NCBI GenBank assembly: GCA_944325605.1
Contig: CALVAX010000008.1
Location: forward strand, 1-64,000
Reading direction: 5' to 3'
DNA: 64,000 nt
DNA from: Candidatus Gastranaerophilales bacterium
GTDB lineage: Bacteria > Cyanobacteriota > Vampirovibrionia > Gastranaerophilales > Gastranaerophilaceae
Shown here: in pieces, positions 26,273-34,579 of the stretch
How positions within the stretch are numbered: the stretch's first letter is position 1
Layout of the letters: the number at the start of each line of letters is the position of its first letter
Notes under the pieces: generated by a model
The model's input: only the letters and a program-made list of their open reading frames with translations
The model's database searches: none
What the model was told of the DNA's origin: nothing
Program-made: the position numbers and the translations under genes

Positions 26273-26575
26273 ATGAAAAGATTATTTCTGATGCTGGCTT
26301 TATTTGGTTTGTTCCTTATTCCTGCGCAAAGCGCAAATGCGTGGTCTGTAAGCCAGTTAAATCCGCTTCCGTATATTGGAATCGGCCACAACTCAAGCTC
26401 ATTTAGTTTAAACCCGTTTACCGGTTTCAAAAACTGTAATCCTTGTAAAGTCAGAAAAGCCGAATGCGATCCTTGCAAGGCTAAGGTAATTGTTAATCCT
26501 TGTGACAGATGCGTTAAAGCTTTTCCTGATCAGCAGTGTCCTTGCAGCCGTATTATGTACAACTATGATTACTAA
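26273..26575 (+). CDS. Small exported cysteine-rich protein
   Basis: 100 aa. Signal peptide MKRLFLMLALFGLFLIPAQSANA. The mature part has a Ser/Asn/Phe-rich stretch, then nine cysteines in close pairs: CNPC, CDPC, CDRC and CPC between about 54 and 92, with repeated (N/D)PCK units. This fits a metal-binding or disulfide-rich envelope protein; no family recognised. TAGGAG precedes the ATG. It follows the SLH gene but is separated by a terminator. Confidence 0.82.
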   Translation: MKRLFLMLALFGLFLIPAQSANAWSVSQLNPLPYIGIGHNSSSFSLNPFTGFKNCNPCKVRKAECDPCKAKVIVNPCDRCVKAFPDQQCPCSRIMYNYDY

Positions 26576-26617
26576 TTAAATTAGCTTGAGGTGCGCCTTT
26601 TAATTTTATCAGGCGCT

Positions 26618-26661
26618 AAAAAAGAGAAATTCCGGTTTTACATGCGGGAATTTCTCTTTTT
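26618..26661. terminator. Terminator hairpin between convergent genes
   Basis: AAAAAGAGAAATTCC / GGAATTTCTCTTTTT arms around a loop of about 13 bases. Both flanks carry tracts, so it can serve the Cys-rich gene (+) and the uridine-kinase-like gene (-). A smaller GCGCCT...AGGCGC hairpin precedes it. Confidence 0.8.
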
Positions 26662-26678
26662 GTATAAATGTTGAGAGT

Positions 26679-27515
26679 TTAATAAACAATATCCTGCAGG
26701 GTTTTGAATATTTTATCGGTTATTTGTCTGATATATTCCTGACTTACCATTCCGTTGATTACAGCATCAGAAATCTGATAGGCCGGGCGTATAAATTCCT
26801 GGGCTGTTTTATTTACATCTGCAAATTGCAAATCTGCGGCTTTTCCGGTTTTTCCTCTAAGAGCAGCACGTTTGTACCAGCGCTCTTTTATAACATCAAG
26901 CGGAGTGAATACGTAAACTTTTACGTCCATAATCTCTCTCAGGCCTTCGTTGAGAACATAAAGGCCTTCGGTCAGAATGACTTTTGCCGGTTTCTTTAGT
27001 TCTCCTTCCGGATTGCTTACGCAGGTAACGAAATCATATAAAGGTGATTTTATTTCTTTCCCTTTTTTCAATGCGATAAGGTGTTTTTTCATAAGTTCCA
27101 GATTAATTGCATCCGGAGTATCAAAGCTGAAGCCTGTCTTAAACAGTTCTTCATAACTTCCTGCTTCAAGAAGTTCTTTTGAAGTATCTTTGTAGTAATC
27201 ATCACAGCGGATTACGGTATAAATTCCCTCTTTTTTTTCTTTTACGCAGGCCTTTATTGTATTATCTACGAAAACAGTTTTGCCAGAAGCACTTTCGCCT
27301 GTTATACCAATTAGGAACGTTTTTTTCTTTTCCTGAACTACCATTCTTGCAATATTCAGTATTAGATTGTCGGATATCTTTAAAAACAGCGGCTGAGGCT
27401 GAGTTTTATCCTCTTCCAGTATTGTCTTCAATGCCTCGACAATCGTTGATATCATCTCCATATCGCGTCTTGATGAATAGTAATCATAACTTGTCAGCTG
27501 AAAATCCGTTTTCAT
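26679..27515 (-). CDS. Uridine kinase / phosphoribulokinase family P-loop kinase
   Basis: 278 aa. Walker A GITGESASGKT at 70-80, then VIRCDDYYKD and DFVTCVSNP..., the layout of uridine kinase-like NTPases. The N-terminal ~60 residues are an extra helical region not in E. coli Udk. It may phosphorylate uridine/cytidine or a related substrate; the family also includes phosphoribulokinase, and substrate is not predictable here. Single gene. Confidence 0.82.
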   Translation of the reverse strand: MKTDFQLTSYDYYSSRRDMEMISTIVEALKTILEEDKTQPQPLFLKISDNLILNIARMVVQEKKKTFLIGITGESASGKTVFVDNTIKACVKEKKEGIYTVIRCDDYYKDTSKELLEAGSYEELFKTGFSFDTPDAINLELMKKHLIALKKGKEIKSPLYDFVTCVSNPEGELKKPAKVILTEGLYVLNEGLREIMDVKVYVFTPLDVIKERWYKRAALRGKTGKAADLQFADVNKTAQEFIRPAYQISDAVINGMVSQEYIRQITDKIFKTLQDIVY

Positions 27516-27675
27516 ATTTCCTTTAACCCTATAAAAAATCTTATTTATACATTGTACTTTAAATTGTTTTTAATTTCCTCTAATAATAAATTTTGTAACA
27601 AAAATATTTAAAAAATTAAAGAAACGGGCAAAATATCCGTAAGAGGAATATGTAAAGATAATTGGAGTAGAAAGT

Positions 27676-27849
27676 ATGTATCAAGACGAGATTTTTGAAA
27701 AAGCATTACGTGAAAGAAGAGAAGAAAGTTATTCAAATCTGAAAACCGAAATTTCTGCGATGGAATGTGCAATTGAGAAATTTTTAAACAATGTTCTTGA
27801 GTGCACTGCATCAATTTCAGAAAGAGATTTTCACGTAATGACACTATAG
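27676..27849 (+). CDS. Small 57-aa charged protein
   Basis: ATG with TTGGAG upstream. It encodes a 57-aa amphipathic, acidic/basic helix (MYQDEIFEKALRERREES...), with two Cys and no signal peptide. Its final codons and stop form the left arm of the palindrome at 27838-27866. A TTTTGTAACAAA word lies upstream at 27591, part of the shared module but without the TATATACTTTATATATA box. Accepted on start-site quality and composition; unknown function. Confidence 0.55.
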   Translation: MYQDEIFEKALRERREESYSNLKTEISAMECAIEKFLNNVLECTASISERDFHVMTL

Positions 27850-27866
27850 TTTGCCCATAGTGTCAT
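27838..27866. terminator. Palindrome between convergent genes
   Basis: Ten-base perfect arms ATGACACTAT and ATAGTGTCAT with a nine-base loop. The left arm overlaps the end of the 57-aa gene including its stop codon. T tracts are weak, so it may be a processing or protein-binding site rather than a true terminator. Confidence 0.6.
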
Positions 27867-27872
27867 TGAATT

Positions 27873-29642
27873 TTATGCATACATCCCGAATTGCGGCATT
27901 GTGAATGGATTTGTAATCGTCATCGGATTGCTGTACATGCTGTACATGTTCATTCCTGCTGAATTTTGATTGTACATATATTCAAGTGTTTTTAATACAA
28001 AATCCAGTTTAGCAATTGTTTCCTGATATTTTTCAGAAGGCGAGGAGGCTGATTTATCATCTGAAGATTCTGAAGATTCTGATTCTTCTGAAGTTTCAGG
28101 TTTTTCATCTGCTTTTTCTGATGCAGAGCTTGACGTTTGTGTCTGCGTTTTGGGTTTTGAGACTGAAGATTGAGTTTGAACATCTTGAGTTTCCGGTTGT
28201 TCAGATTTGGTAAGGACTCTTGCTTCAGCTGCAGAGCCAATTTCACCATTCTGGTATGCTGTTACGACATTTTCGTATGCTTTTTCGATTTTTTTATTTT
28301 CTTCAGGATCCTGCTCATATCTTGCTTTTGCTGTCACCAGAACTTCTTCAAGAACTCTGTCATCTTTTTGAGCGGCGAGTGCAGTTTGGTTTGCCGGCTC
28401 ATTTTCAAGTTTATCCTGAAGCTGATCAAGTTCAGATTTTCCAAGCGCTTTTTCCATAGCTTTTCCTGCAAGCCAGCAGGACAAAAGGCCGACGCCAACA
28501 CCGACTACGGCACCTATTGCAGTTCCGACTCCGGGAGCAACAGACCCTAATGCTGCACCTTTTGCAGCCCATAAGGCTGCGACGGCTGCAGTCCCTGCTT
28601 TTGCACCTATTGCATAAGCACCAAGCTGCGCGCCTGCGGTTGCTACAACGCGTCCTGTTTGTTTTAAGGCTTTTTGAGTTCCTGTTCCTTCTCCGGGCTT
28701 TACAGGATTACCGTTTTCATCAATGGTGTCAAATGTCTGTTTTGTTGCAATAATTTCCGGTATTGAAAGTGCAACATCAAGTCCGACTGCTGTTGCCGCG
28801 TTTGCGCGTCCGAATTTTGCAGCTTTTCTAAGTGTTGAAGATTTTGTAAGAGCTGTGTTTATTGCACCTTTTGCTTTATTGTAGCCTGTAACTTGTTTAA
28901 CTTTGTTCCAGGCTTTGCCGGTTTTTGAAACCGGTTTTAGCGAGCCTGTTGTTTTTTCAATATGTATCTTTTGATTGGCATCTGCAATCGCCTTTTCGAT
29001 TTCTTTCATTTTGTCAGCATAGTCTTTGCCTTTTAATGTTTTTGCTTCACCTATCAGGCGTCTTACATCGTCATAATATTTTGATTTATTAAACTCATTA
29101 ACTGCCTTTTGTGCATTTTTAAGGTTTTTAGCAAGCTTTTTGTCTGTTAATTCGGATAAGAATTTTTTTGCTTCAGCTTTGCTCATTCCTTCGGTTTGCT
29201 GAAATTCTGAGAATGCTCTTTGAAGTTCTCTTAATTTTTTAGTCTTTTCTGCTCCGGAAAGTTTTTTTACTTCTGCGGACAGTTTTTTAATATTATCGGC
29301 TTTTTGAAGCCTTTGCAATTCTTTTGTCGGGTCGCCTGTGACAGGGCGGAATCTTTTCTCAAGATCCTGTATTTCCATGTTTCTCATGAAATTATCATAA
29401 GTTTCACGTGTGGTTGCACCTTTAAGGCCTTGTTCAATCATTTTTTGTTCCTGAAGTGCTTTTTTAGGGTTTTTAAGGTCAGGCAAAAGCGTTGTCGTCC
29501 CGCGAATACCCTTTTCAAGTCCAATTGTCCAGACAGCTGTTGACGGATCATTTACGGAAATACGCTGTTCTTCAGGTGTCAACCCCATTGCATATCTTGT
29601 TAAAAGTTTTACGTCGCTGTTTACTTTAATACTGTCACTCAT
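27873..29642 (-). CDS. Large lineage-specific hypothetical with glycine-zipper hydrophobic core
   Basis: 589 aa. Residues 1-260 are charged and helical (coiled coil likely). About 315-395 is a Gly/Ala hydrophobic region (GAYAIGAKAGTAAVAALWAAKG, VGTAIGAVVGVGVGLLSCWLAG). The next part is acidic, then a Ser/Glu/Gln low-complexity stretch, and a Met/Asn/Pro tail ending FTMPQFGMYA. No signal peptide. A GGGGAAA site precedes the ATG and a GCAATTTC box lies about 65 bases upstream. It shares design with 1239-3422 and 29789-30640. Membrane insertion or pore-like effector roles are conceivable but unproven. Confidence 0.82.
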   Translation of the reverse strand: MSDSIKVNSDVKLLTRYAMGLTPEEQRISVNDPSTAVWTIGLEKGIRGTTTLLPDLKNPKKALQEQKMIEQGLKGATTRETYDNFMRNMEIQDLEKRFRPVTGDPTKELQRLQKADNIKKLSAEVKKLSGAEKTKKLRELQRAFSEFQQTEGMSKAEAKKFLSELTDKKLAKNLKNAQKAVNEFNKSKYYDDVRRLIGEAKTLKGKDYADKMKEIEKAIADANQKIHIEKTTGSLKPVSKTGKAWNKVKQVTGYNKAKGAINTALTKSSTLRKAAKFGRANAATAVGLDVALSIPEIIATKQTFDTIDENGNPVKPGEGTGTQKALKQTGRVVATAGAQLGAYAIGAKAGTAAVAALWAAKGAALGSVAPGVGTAIGAVVGVGVGLLSCWLAGKAMEKALGKSELDQLQDKLENEPANQTALAAQKDDRVLEEVLVTAKARYEQDPEENKKIEKAYENVVTAYQNGEIGSAAEARVLTKSEQPETQDVQTQSSVSKPKTQTQTSSSASEKADEKPETSEESESSESSDDKSASSPSEKYQETIAKLDFVLKTLEYMYNQNSAGMNMYSMYSNPMTITNPFTMPQFGMYA

Positions 29643-29717
29643 AATTTTCCCCTTATGAATTTCCCCTCGTATATATTAATTAAGTATTTTTTAATGAAGA
29701 AATTGCTTTAAAATTAC

Positions 29718-29754
29718 AAAAAGTACTAAGTTTTGTAACAAACCTAGTACTTTT
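29718..29754 (-). terminator. Terminator of the 283-aa gene
   Basis: AAAAGTACTA / TAGTACTTTT arms with a T tract on the minus-strand exit. The loop contains a TTTGTTACAAAA word. Confidence 0.75.
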
Positions 29755-29788
29755 ATCCCAAGGGTTGCAGGGAATTGGGAGTTAAGAC

Positions 29789-30640
29789 TTAACCGGTAAT
29801 ATTAGAGGTACCGAAAGGATTTGAGGGATTATTAAAGTTCATAAAATTCATATTATTTGATTGTCCTGCGGCCTGCATATAAGCCTGTTGAAGTTTCATA
29901 AATTCTTCATCATTTGCCATATTGCCATAACCTCCGTACGGGATTGTTGAGGGGTCTATTGAAAACGGATTATTTGCAGAGTTGCCGGATGCCGTAGCAG
30001 CTTCTGCAGCTTTCTTTTCCGAGTAAGATTTACCGACTATGAATCTGCCAAGAATATCACCTGCTACAAAACCAACCATACCGCCTAAGAATGGAACCGG
30101 AATTAAAGCCTGCGTTAAGGCTCCGCAAAGAGTGCTTATGCCGAGTCTTACACCGGTTTTTGCAGTTTCTCCGGCACCCGTCAGAACTCCTTCATTTGCG
30201 GTTGCTTTTATGATGTTCGGTAATTCAAACGCAAGTGTCAGCGCTGCTCCTATAAGAGGCATTCTTTTTCCTAAAACTTTACCTATACTTTTGAATTTTG
30301 CCCAGCCTGCTGACTTACCTGCGGCCTTTGCAGCTTCGCCGGCAGATGTCCAGTTTGTCTGCAAATCCGGCCAGATACTGGTAATACTGTTTTTAGTTGC
30401 CTTCCAGAAAGAACCTTCGTTTTGTGCAAGAAGACGGTCATTGTGCCTTACTGCGGCATCTGTACCGGCTTTAAATGCCCTTCCAAAACGTTTTTTGAAT
30501 GGCAAATTGTTATTTTTGTCTACTTGCCAGCTTGCTTTAAATCTGTTTGAAAATGCGTCATACCCTGTACCCAAGACAAATTCAGGATACATTTTCAAGT
30601 ATTTCCATGTTGAATTTACAGCACTATCTACCGTAGTCAT
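29789..30640 (-). CDS. Lineage-specific glycine-zipper protein with Asn/Met-rich tail
   Basis: 283 aa from ATG 30640 (MTTVDSAVNSTWKYLK), which has AGGTAGGTT upstream; the frame extends to 30781 but without a site. Basic N-terminus, a hydrophobic patch near 120-145 (MPLIGAALTLAFELPNII), and a Gly-rich hydrophobic segment near 165-200 (LCGALTQALIPVPFLGGMVGFVAGDILG). The tail is Asn/Met/Gln rich (NNMNFMNFNNP). Its leader matches the 727-aa gene at 3422. Located next to the 589-aa gene, with which it may share a role. Function unknown. Confidence 0.8.
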   Translation of the reverse strand: MTTVDSAVNSTWKYLKMYPEFVLGTGYDAFSNRFKASWQVDKNNNLPFKKRFGRAFKAGTDAAVRHNDRLLAQNEGSFWKATKNSITSIWPDLQTNWTSAGEAAKAAGKSAGWAKFKSIGKVLGKRMPLIGAALTLAFELPNIIKATANEGVLTGAGETAKTGVRLGISTLCGALTQALIPVPFLGGMVGFVAGDILGRFIVGKSYSEKKAAEAATASGNSANNPFSIDPSTIPYGGYGNMANDEEFMKLQQAYMQAAGQSNNMNFMNFNNPSNPFGTSNITG

Positions 30641-30746
30641 TTTAAACCTACCTGTTTTAAACCTAACCTTACTTATATAAAGAATTTTTTTCTTTTGAAA
30701 TTGCGTGAGATGGAAATTTTGTAAAGAAATGTTACATATATAAATA

Positions 30747-30775
30747 TTTACAAAACACTCTAAAAGCAGTATAAT
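30747..30775 (+). promoter_or_regulatory. Near-consensus promoter giving a leaderless transcript
   Basis: TTTACA (30747-30752), 17 bp, TATAAT (30770-30775). Six bases separate the minus-10 box from the ATG at 30782, so the predicted transcription start coincides with the start codon. No Shine-Dalgarno sequence. Confidence 0.75.
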
Positions 30776-30781
30776 CAGCAT

Positions 30782-30985
30782 ATGTATTGCAAGAACTCAA
30801 AAGTTTTTATAGAGGATGATGATCTTTGCATAACGTGTGAAAATTATGTGAAAGAGCTGGATTGTCCACTGTTAGCCGCGCTTGCACTTGGGGATGTTTT
30901 TCTTGAGGAGTCTTTGCAGGTTACAAGCTGCGGGTTTTATAAAGAATTTAGACGCAATCTGCGTATTGTGAAAGACGGGGAATGA
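30782..30985 (+). CDS. Small cysteine-containing protein upstream of isocitrate dehydrogenase
   Basis: 67 aa with Cys3, Cys16, Cys19, Cys28 and Cys50; CITC at 16-19 suggests metal binding. Acidic N-terminus, basic C-terminus. The gene begins at the predicted transcription start and its stop overlaps the dehydrogenase ATG (ATGA), so translation of the two is coupled. Not recognised as a family. Possible roles include a small accessory or leader peptide controlling the dehydrogenase. Confidence 0.7.
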   Translation: MYCKNSKVFIEDDDLCITCENYVKELDCPLLAALALGDVFLEESLQVTSCGFYKEFRRNLRIVKDGE

Positions 30986-31986
30986 TGCATAGTATAACCT
31001 TAATCAACGGTGACGGAATAGGGCCTGAAATTAGTGAGGCTGTTGTAAATATTATTGAAGCTTCGGGGCTTAAGATAAACTGGGATTTGCAGACTGCAGG
31101 CGAAGCTGTGATTGAAAAAGAAGGAACTCCGCTTCCGTCAAGAGTTATTGATTCAATACGCAAAAACAGGGTTGCTCTGAAGGCGCCGGTTACAACGCCG
31201 ATTGGCAAAGGTTTCCGGTCTGTAAATGTGCAGTTAAGAAAAGAACTGGATTTGTATGCGAATTTGCGCCCGTGTAAAAATCTCCCGAGTGTAAAGACCC
31301 GGTTTGATAATGTAGATATCGTGGTTGTAAGAGAGAATACGGAAGATTTGTATGCCGGAATTGAACGGCAGGTTGACGCTGATACTGCTGAAAGCATTAA
31401 AATTATTACCAGAAAGGCAACTGAAAGAATTTGCCGGTTTGCTTTTGATTATGCTCTTAAAAACGGGCGCAGCGAAGTCTGTGTTGTGACAAAGGCAAAT
31501 ATAATGAAAGTTTCTGATGGTTTGTTTTTGAATACTTACAGGGAAATAGCAAAGGAATTTCCGCAAATCAAACAACGTGAAATTCTTGTCGATAATCTTT
31601 GTATGCAGCTGGTACAGAAGCCTGAACAGTTTGATGTTCTTGTACTGCCGAATTTGTACGGCGATATTGTGTCAGATTTGTGTGCCGGTCTAATCGGCGG
31701 GTTAGGAATTGCACAGGGGGCAAATATCGGGGAGCATTGTGCGGTGTTTGAACCTGTTCACGGTTCGGCTCCTGATATTAAAGGCCAGAACAAGGCTAAT
31801 CCAACGGCTCTTCTTTTATCTGCTGTTGAAATGCTTAAATATATTGGCGAACAGGCTTATGCCGTTAAAATTGAGAATGCTTTGTTTGCAGCGCTAAAGA
31901 GCGGAAAATGTACTGTCGATTTAGGCGGAACATTAGGAACAAAAGAATTTGCGGATGAAATTATTAAAAATTTACATCAAGCCTAA
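30982..31986 (+). CDS. icd: NAD(P)-dependent isocitrate/isopropylmalate dehydrogenase family
   Basis: 334 aa, short type. N-terminal ITLINGDGIGPEI, substrate-binding RENTEDLYAGIE near 113-124, and the signature NLYGDIVSDLCAGLIGGLG near 217-235 with the Mg-binding Asp residues. The RENTEDLYAG form favours isocitrate over 3-isopropylmalate; homoisocitrate is another possibility. It oxidatively decarboxylates isocitrate to 2-oxoglutarate, probably as part of an incomplete TCA path feeding glutamate. An ATGATG start gives two overlapping ATGs. The 3' end overlaps a convergent gene by 15 bases. Confidence 0.88.
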   Translation: MMHSITLINGDGIGPEISEAVVNIIEASGLKINWDLQTAGEAVIEKEGTPLPSRVIDSIRKNRVALKAPVTTPIGKGFRSVNVQLRKELDLYANLRPCKNLPSVKTRFDNVDIVVVRENTEDLYAGIERQVDADTAESIKIITRKATERICRFAFDYALKNGRSEVCVVTKANIMKVSDGLFLNTYREIAKEFPQIKQREILVDNLCMQLVQKPEQFDVLVLPNLYGDIVSDLCAGLIGGLGIAQGANIGEHCAVFEPVHGSAPDIKGQNKANPTALLLSAVEMLKYIGEQAYAVKIENALFAALKSGKCTVDLGGTLGTKEFADEIIKNLHQA

Positions 31987-32295
31987 ATCTCTCAAAAATC
32001 GTTCGTTGTCAGCAAGTTCTGCAAGTTTTTGGTCTTCAAACGGATCTTTAATTTTGCCTTCACGTATCATTTCCTGCATCAATGCATTGTGAGAAGTATT
32101 TTCCGGATTTGAAAGCACAAGTTTTGAAAAGTTTTTGATGTCGCACTGTTTTTCAAACATTTCTACTGCACGTTTTGACAGGTTGTCAAGAAATTCGTTC
32201 GGCTGTCCGTTGTTTAGTTCAATCGGATTAGACATCCCGCTGGCTGCTTTTTGTTTTTTGAGATTATTAAGTTGTAAAACAAATTTTTTAAGCAT
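31972..32295 (-). CDS. Small helical hypothetical protein
   Basis: 107 aa from ATG 32295, seven bases past a GGGAG site (an ATG two codons upstream is too close). It is basic at the N-terminus and acidic at the C-terminus (FEDQKLAELADNERFLRDLG). No signal peptide, no family recognised. Its stop lies within the end of the convergent dehydrogenase gene. Confidence 0.65.
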   Translation of the reverse strand: MLKKFVLQLNNLKKQKAASGMSNPIELNNGQPNEFLDNLSKRAVEMFEKQCDIKNFSKLVLSNPENTSHNALMQEMIREGKIKDPFEDQKLAELADNERFLRDLGLM

Positions 32296-32440
32296 GCACA
32301 TTCTCCCTATTTCTATTATGCATTTTTTTTACAATAATGCAATAAATCTTAAGATTTTATGAAAGTATTATTAAATCTTGATTATAATATGTCTTTAAAC
32401 TATAATGTATTTGCTAAAAATAAGATGAAAGAGGTTTGAA

Positions 32441-33706
32441 ATGCTTGATATTAAACTAATAAGAGAAAATCCCGATAAAATAAACGAACTTTTGAAGAGA
32501 AGAAACCCCGAGCTTTCTATTGATGAAGTTATTAAGATTGATGAAGAAAGACGAAAAATTCAGACTCAGGCAGATGAATTGAGAGCCAAACGCAAAAAAG
32601 ATTCCCAAATGATAGGCGAGTTGAAGAAAAAAGGCGAAAATACAGACGCTGTGCAGGAAGAAGTTCGCAAAATCGGTGATGATATCAAAGCATTGGAAGA
32701 AAAACAAACTGAATTAGACGAAAAACAACGCAATATTCTTTTGCACATCCCGAACATTCCGGATGAAACAACGCCCATTGGATTGTCTGAAGATGACAAC
32801 ATTGAAGTTTACAAATGGGGCGAACCCAGAAAATTCGATTTTGAATTTAAGGCACACTGGGATTTGTGCGAGGAAAAAGGGCTGGTTGACTTTGAAAGAG
32901 GAGTAAAACTTTCTCAAAGCCGTTTTATTCTTTATCGCGGAAAAGGCGCAAAGCTGGAGCGCGCTATTATTAACTTTTTCCTTGATTATCATACACAGGA
33001 GCAGGGATACGAAGAAGTTTTGCCTCCATTCATGGCTAATGCTGCCACTATGACCGGCACAGGCCAGCTTCCGAAGTTTAAGGATGATATGTATAAGTGT
33101 GTTGATGAAGATTTGTACCTTATTCCGACAGCAGAAGTTCCGGTCACAAATATCTATGCAGGCGAAATTTTGTCTGAAGATGATCTTCCAAAATACATGA
33201 CGGCTTATACCCCTTGTTTCAGGCGTGAATCCGGTTCTGCCGGAAAAGATACCAGAGGTTTAATCAGAGTTCACCAGTTTAATAAAGTCGAACTTGTAAA
33301 ACTTACGACTCCTGAAACCAGCAAAGATGAACACGAAAAATTAACTGAAGATGCAGAAAAAATGCTTCAATTGTTGGAACTTCCTTACCGCCGCGAAGCT
33401 CTGTCAACAGGTGATATCGGCTTTTCGGCAAATAAATGCTGGGATTTGGAAGTCTGGATGCCGTCTTACGGAACGTATAAAGAAATTTCAAGCTGTTCAA
33501 ACTACGGCGACTATCAGGCAAGACGCGCAAACATCCGCTACAGAGAAAAGGCTACCGGCAAAGTAAGACTTGTTCATACAATCAATGGTTCCGGGCTTGC
33601 TGTCGGCAGAACTTTTGCGGCAATTGTTGAAAATTACCAGCAAAAAGACGGAACTATTATAATCCCGGAAGTTTTGAGAAAATACACAGGTTTTGATAAA
33701 ATATAA
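32441..33706 (+). CDS. serS: Seryl-tRNA synthetase
   Basis: 421 aa. The N-terminal coiled-coil arm (about 25-105) contacts tRNA-Ser; the class II catalytic domain shows motif 2 [21 protein letters not shown] and motif 3 [18 protein letters not shown]. It charges tRNA-Ser with serine and also tRNA-Sec where present. AGAGG precedes the ATG. A terminator follows immediately. Confidence 0.97.
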   Translation: MLDIKLIRENPDKINELLKRRNPELSIDEVIKIDEERRKIQTQADELRAKRKKDSQMIGELKKKGENTDAVQEEVRKIGDDIKALEEKQTELDEKQRNILLHIPNIPDETTPIGLSEDDNIEVYKWGEPRKFDFEFKAHWDLCEEKGLVDFERGVKLSQSRFILYRGKGAKLERAIINFFLDYHTQEQGYEEVLPPFMANAATMTGTGQLPKFKDDMYKCVDEDLYLIPTAEVPVTNIYAGEILSEDDLPKYMTAYTPCFRRESGSAGKDTRGLIRVHQFNKVELVKLTTPETSKDEHEKLTEDAEKMLQLLELPYRREALSTGDIGFSANKCWDLEVWMPSYGTYKEISSCSNYGDYQARRANIRYREKATGKVRLVHTINGSGLAVGRTFAAIVENYQQKDGTIIIPEVLRKYTGFDKI

Positions 33707-33707
33707 T

Positions 33708-33732
33708 AAAGGCTCCCGAAAGGGAGCTTTTA
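33708..33732 (+). terminator. Terminator after serS
   Basis: AAAGGCTCCC / GGGAGCTTTT stem with GAAA loop. Confidence 0.8.
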
Positions 33733-33771
33733 AATATAAATGTTTAGATTTACTTTCATTGTTGTATTCTT

Positions 33772-34107
33772 CTATATTGTGTGAAATTCTTTTTTGTAAT
33801 TATCTGCTTTTTTGCACATTTTTTTTATAAATCCGGAGTGTTTGTTCAGCATTTGTTCAATTACACCCTCAATTGTGTATTCGCAAATATATTTATTGTC
33901 GTAAATTTTGCCTGTCAGATACTGATTGCGATAAGCATTTATATCCACGTGCACCGGATTATTCTGCTGTGATTTAACAAGCTTGTCTATTTGTTCTAAT
34001 TTTCTGGCACTTAATTTTTTGTTCAAAAAATTTCGGGTTTTTGAGTTTATATTGAGGCTCATTCCGAAATTCTGATTGTTTTTGTAGGAGTTAAAAGTTA
34101 CCTGCAT
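33772..34107 (-). CDS. FGMS-motif small protein, tandem paralog 2
   Basis: 111 aa. N-terminal FNSYKNNQNFGMSLNI, a middle of helices (EQIDKLVKSQQNNPVHVDI), and a basic Lys/Cys C-terminus (FIKKMCKKADNYKKEF). It is homologous along its length to the gene at 34119: the blocks NPV(H/N)(V/I)D, LTGKI/LTAKI and CKKAD.YK match. Eleven bases separate them. The PxFG(M)S-type N-terminus recurs in this lineage's hypotheticals. Function unknown. Confidence 0.75.
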   Translation of the reverse strand: MQVTFNSYKNNQNFGMSLNINSKTRNFLNKKLSARKLEQIDKLVKSQQNNPVHVDINAYRNQYLTGKIYDNKYICEYTIEGVIEQMLNKHSGFIKKMCKKADNYKKEFHTI

Positions 34108-34118
34108 GTTTTTCCTTT

Positions 34119-34451
34119 CTATTGTTTGAAATATTTGTCTTTGTAGGAGTCCGCTTTTTTACAGCATTTTGCGATAAATTCGTGCGGTCTGTGTATCATT
34201 TGCTCCCAGTAGCCTTCGGTTACCTGTTCGAATAATTTTTTCGGTACAAGAATTTTAGCAGTCAGTTTATTGCTGTTATCTGTTGAAAAGTCTATGTTTA
34301 CGGGATTGTCTTTTTGTCTTTTGTACAGTTCCTGTATAATAGATAATTCTTCTTTAGTCGTATTTCTTTCTTTGAGAAGCAACAGTGCATCTTTTTGAAT
34401 GGTCATGCTCATTCCGAATTGCGGCGAATATGACAGAGTGTTTATTTTCAT
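34119..34451 (-). CDS. FGMS-motif small protein, tandem paralog 1
   Basis: 110 aa. MKINTLSYSPQFGMSMTIQK at the N-terminus; helical middle (IIQELYKRQKDNPVNIDF); C-terminus FIAKCCKKADSYKDKYF. The partner at 33772 is clearly a duplicate, diverged to perhaps a third identity by eye. First gene of a probable two-gene unit; TTAATTACAAATG-type upstream region and AGAGGT-like site. Function unknown. Confidence 0.75.
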   Translation of the reverse strand: MKINTLSYSPQFGMSMTIQKDALLLLKERNTTKEELSIIQELYKRQKDNPVNIDFSTDNSNKLTAKILVPKKLFEQVTEGYWEQMIHRPHEFIAKCCKKADSYKDKYFKQ

Positions 34452-34579
34452 TTGTTAATTACCTCTTGACAGTATTATATAAAACTAAAATCGAAAAATT
34501 TGCTATTTGTTTATAATAATTTACATTTATTAATTTTTAGGGCATAATAGGTATGGAAAAGCTTTTTTAAAGGATTAAG

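Noticed and set aside
27608-27844. 78-codon minus-strand frame
   Set aside because: Shadow of the 57-aa plus-strand gene, which has the ribosome site.
30039-30680. 213-codon plus-strand frame
   Set aside because: Shadow of the 283-aa gene on the other strand.
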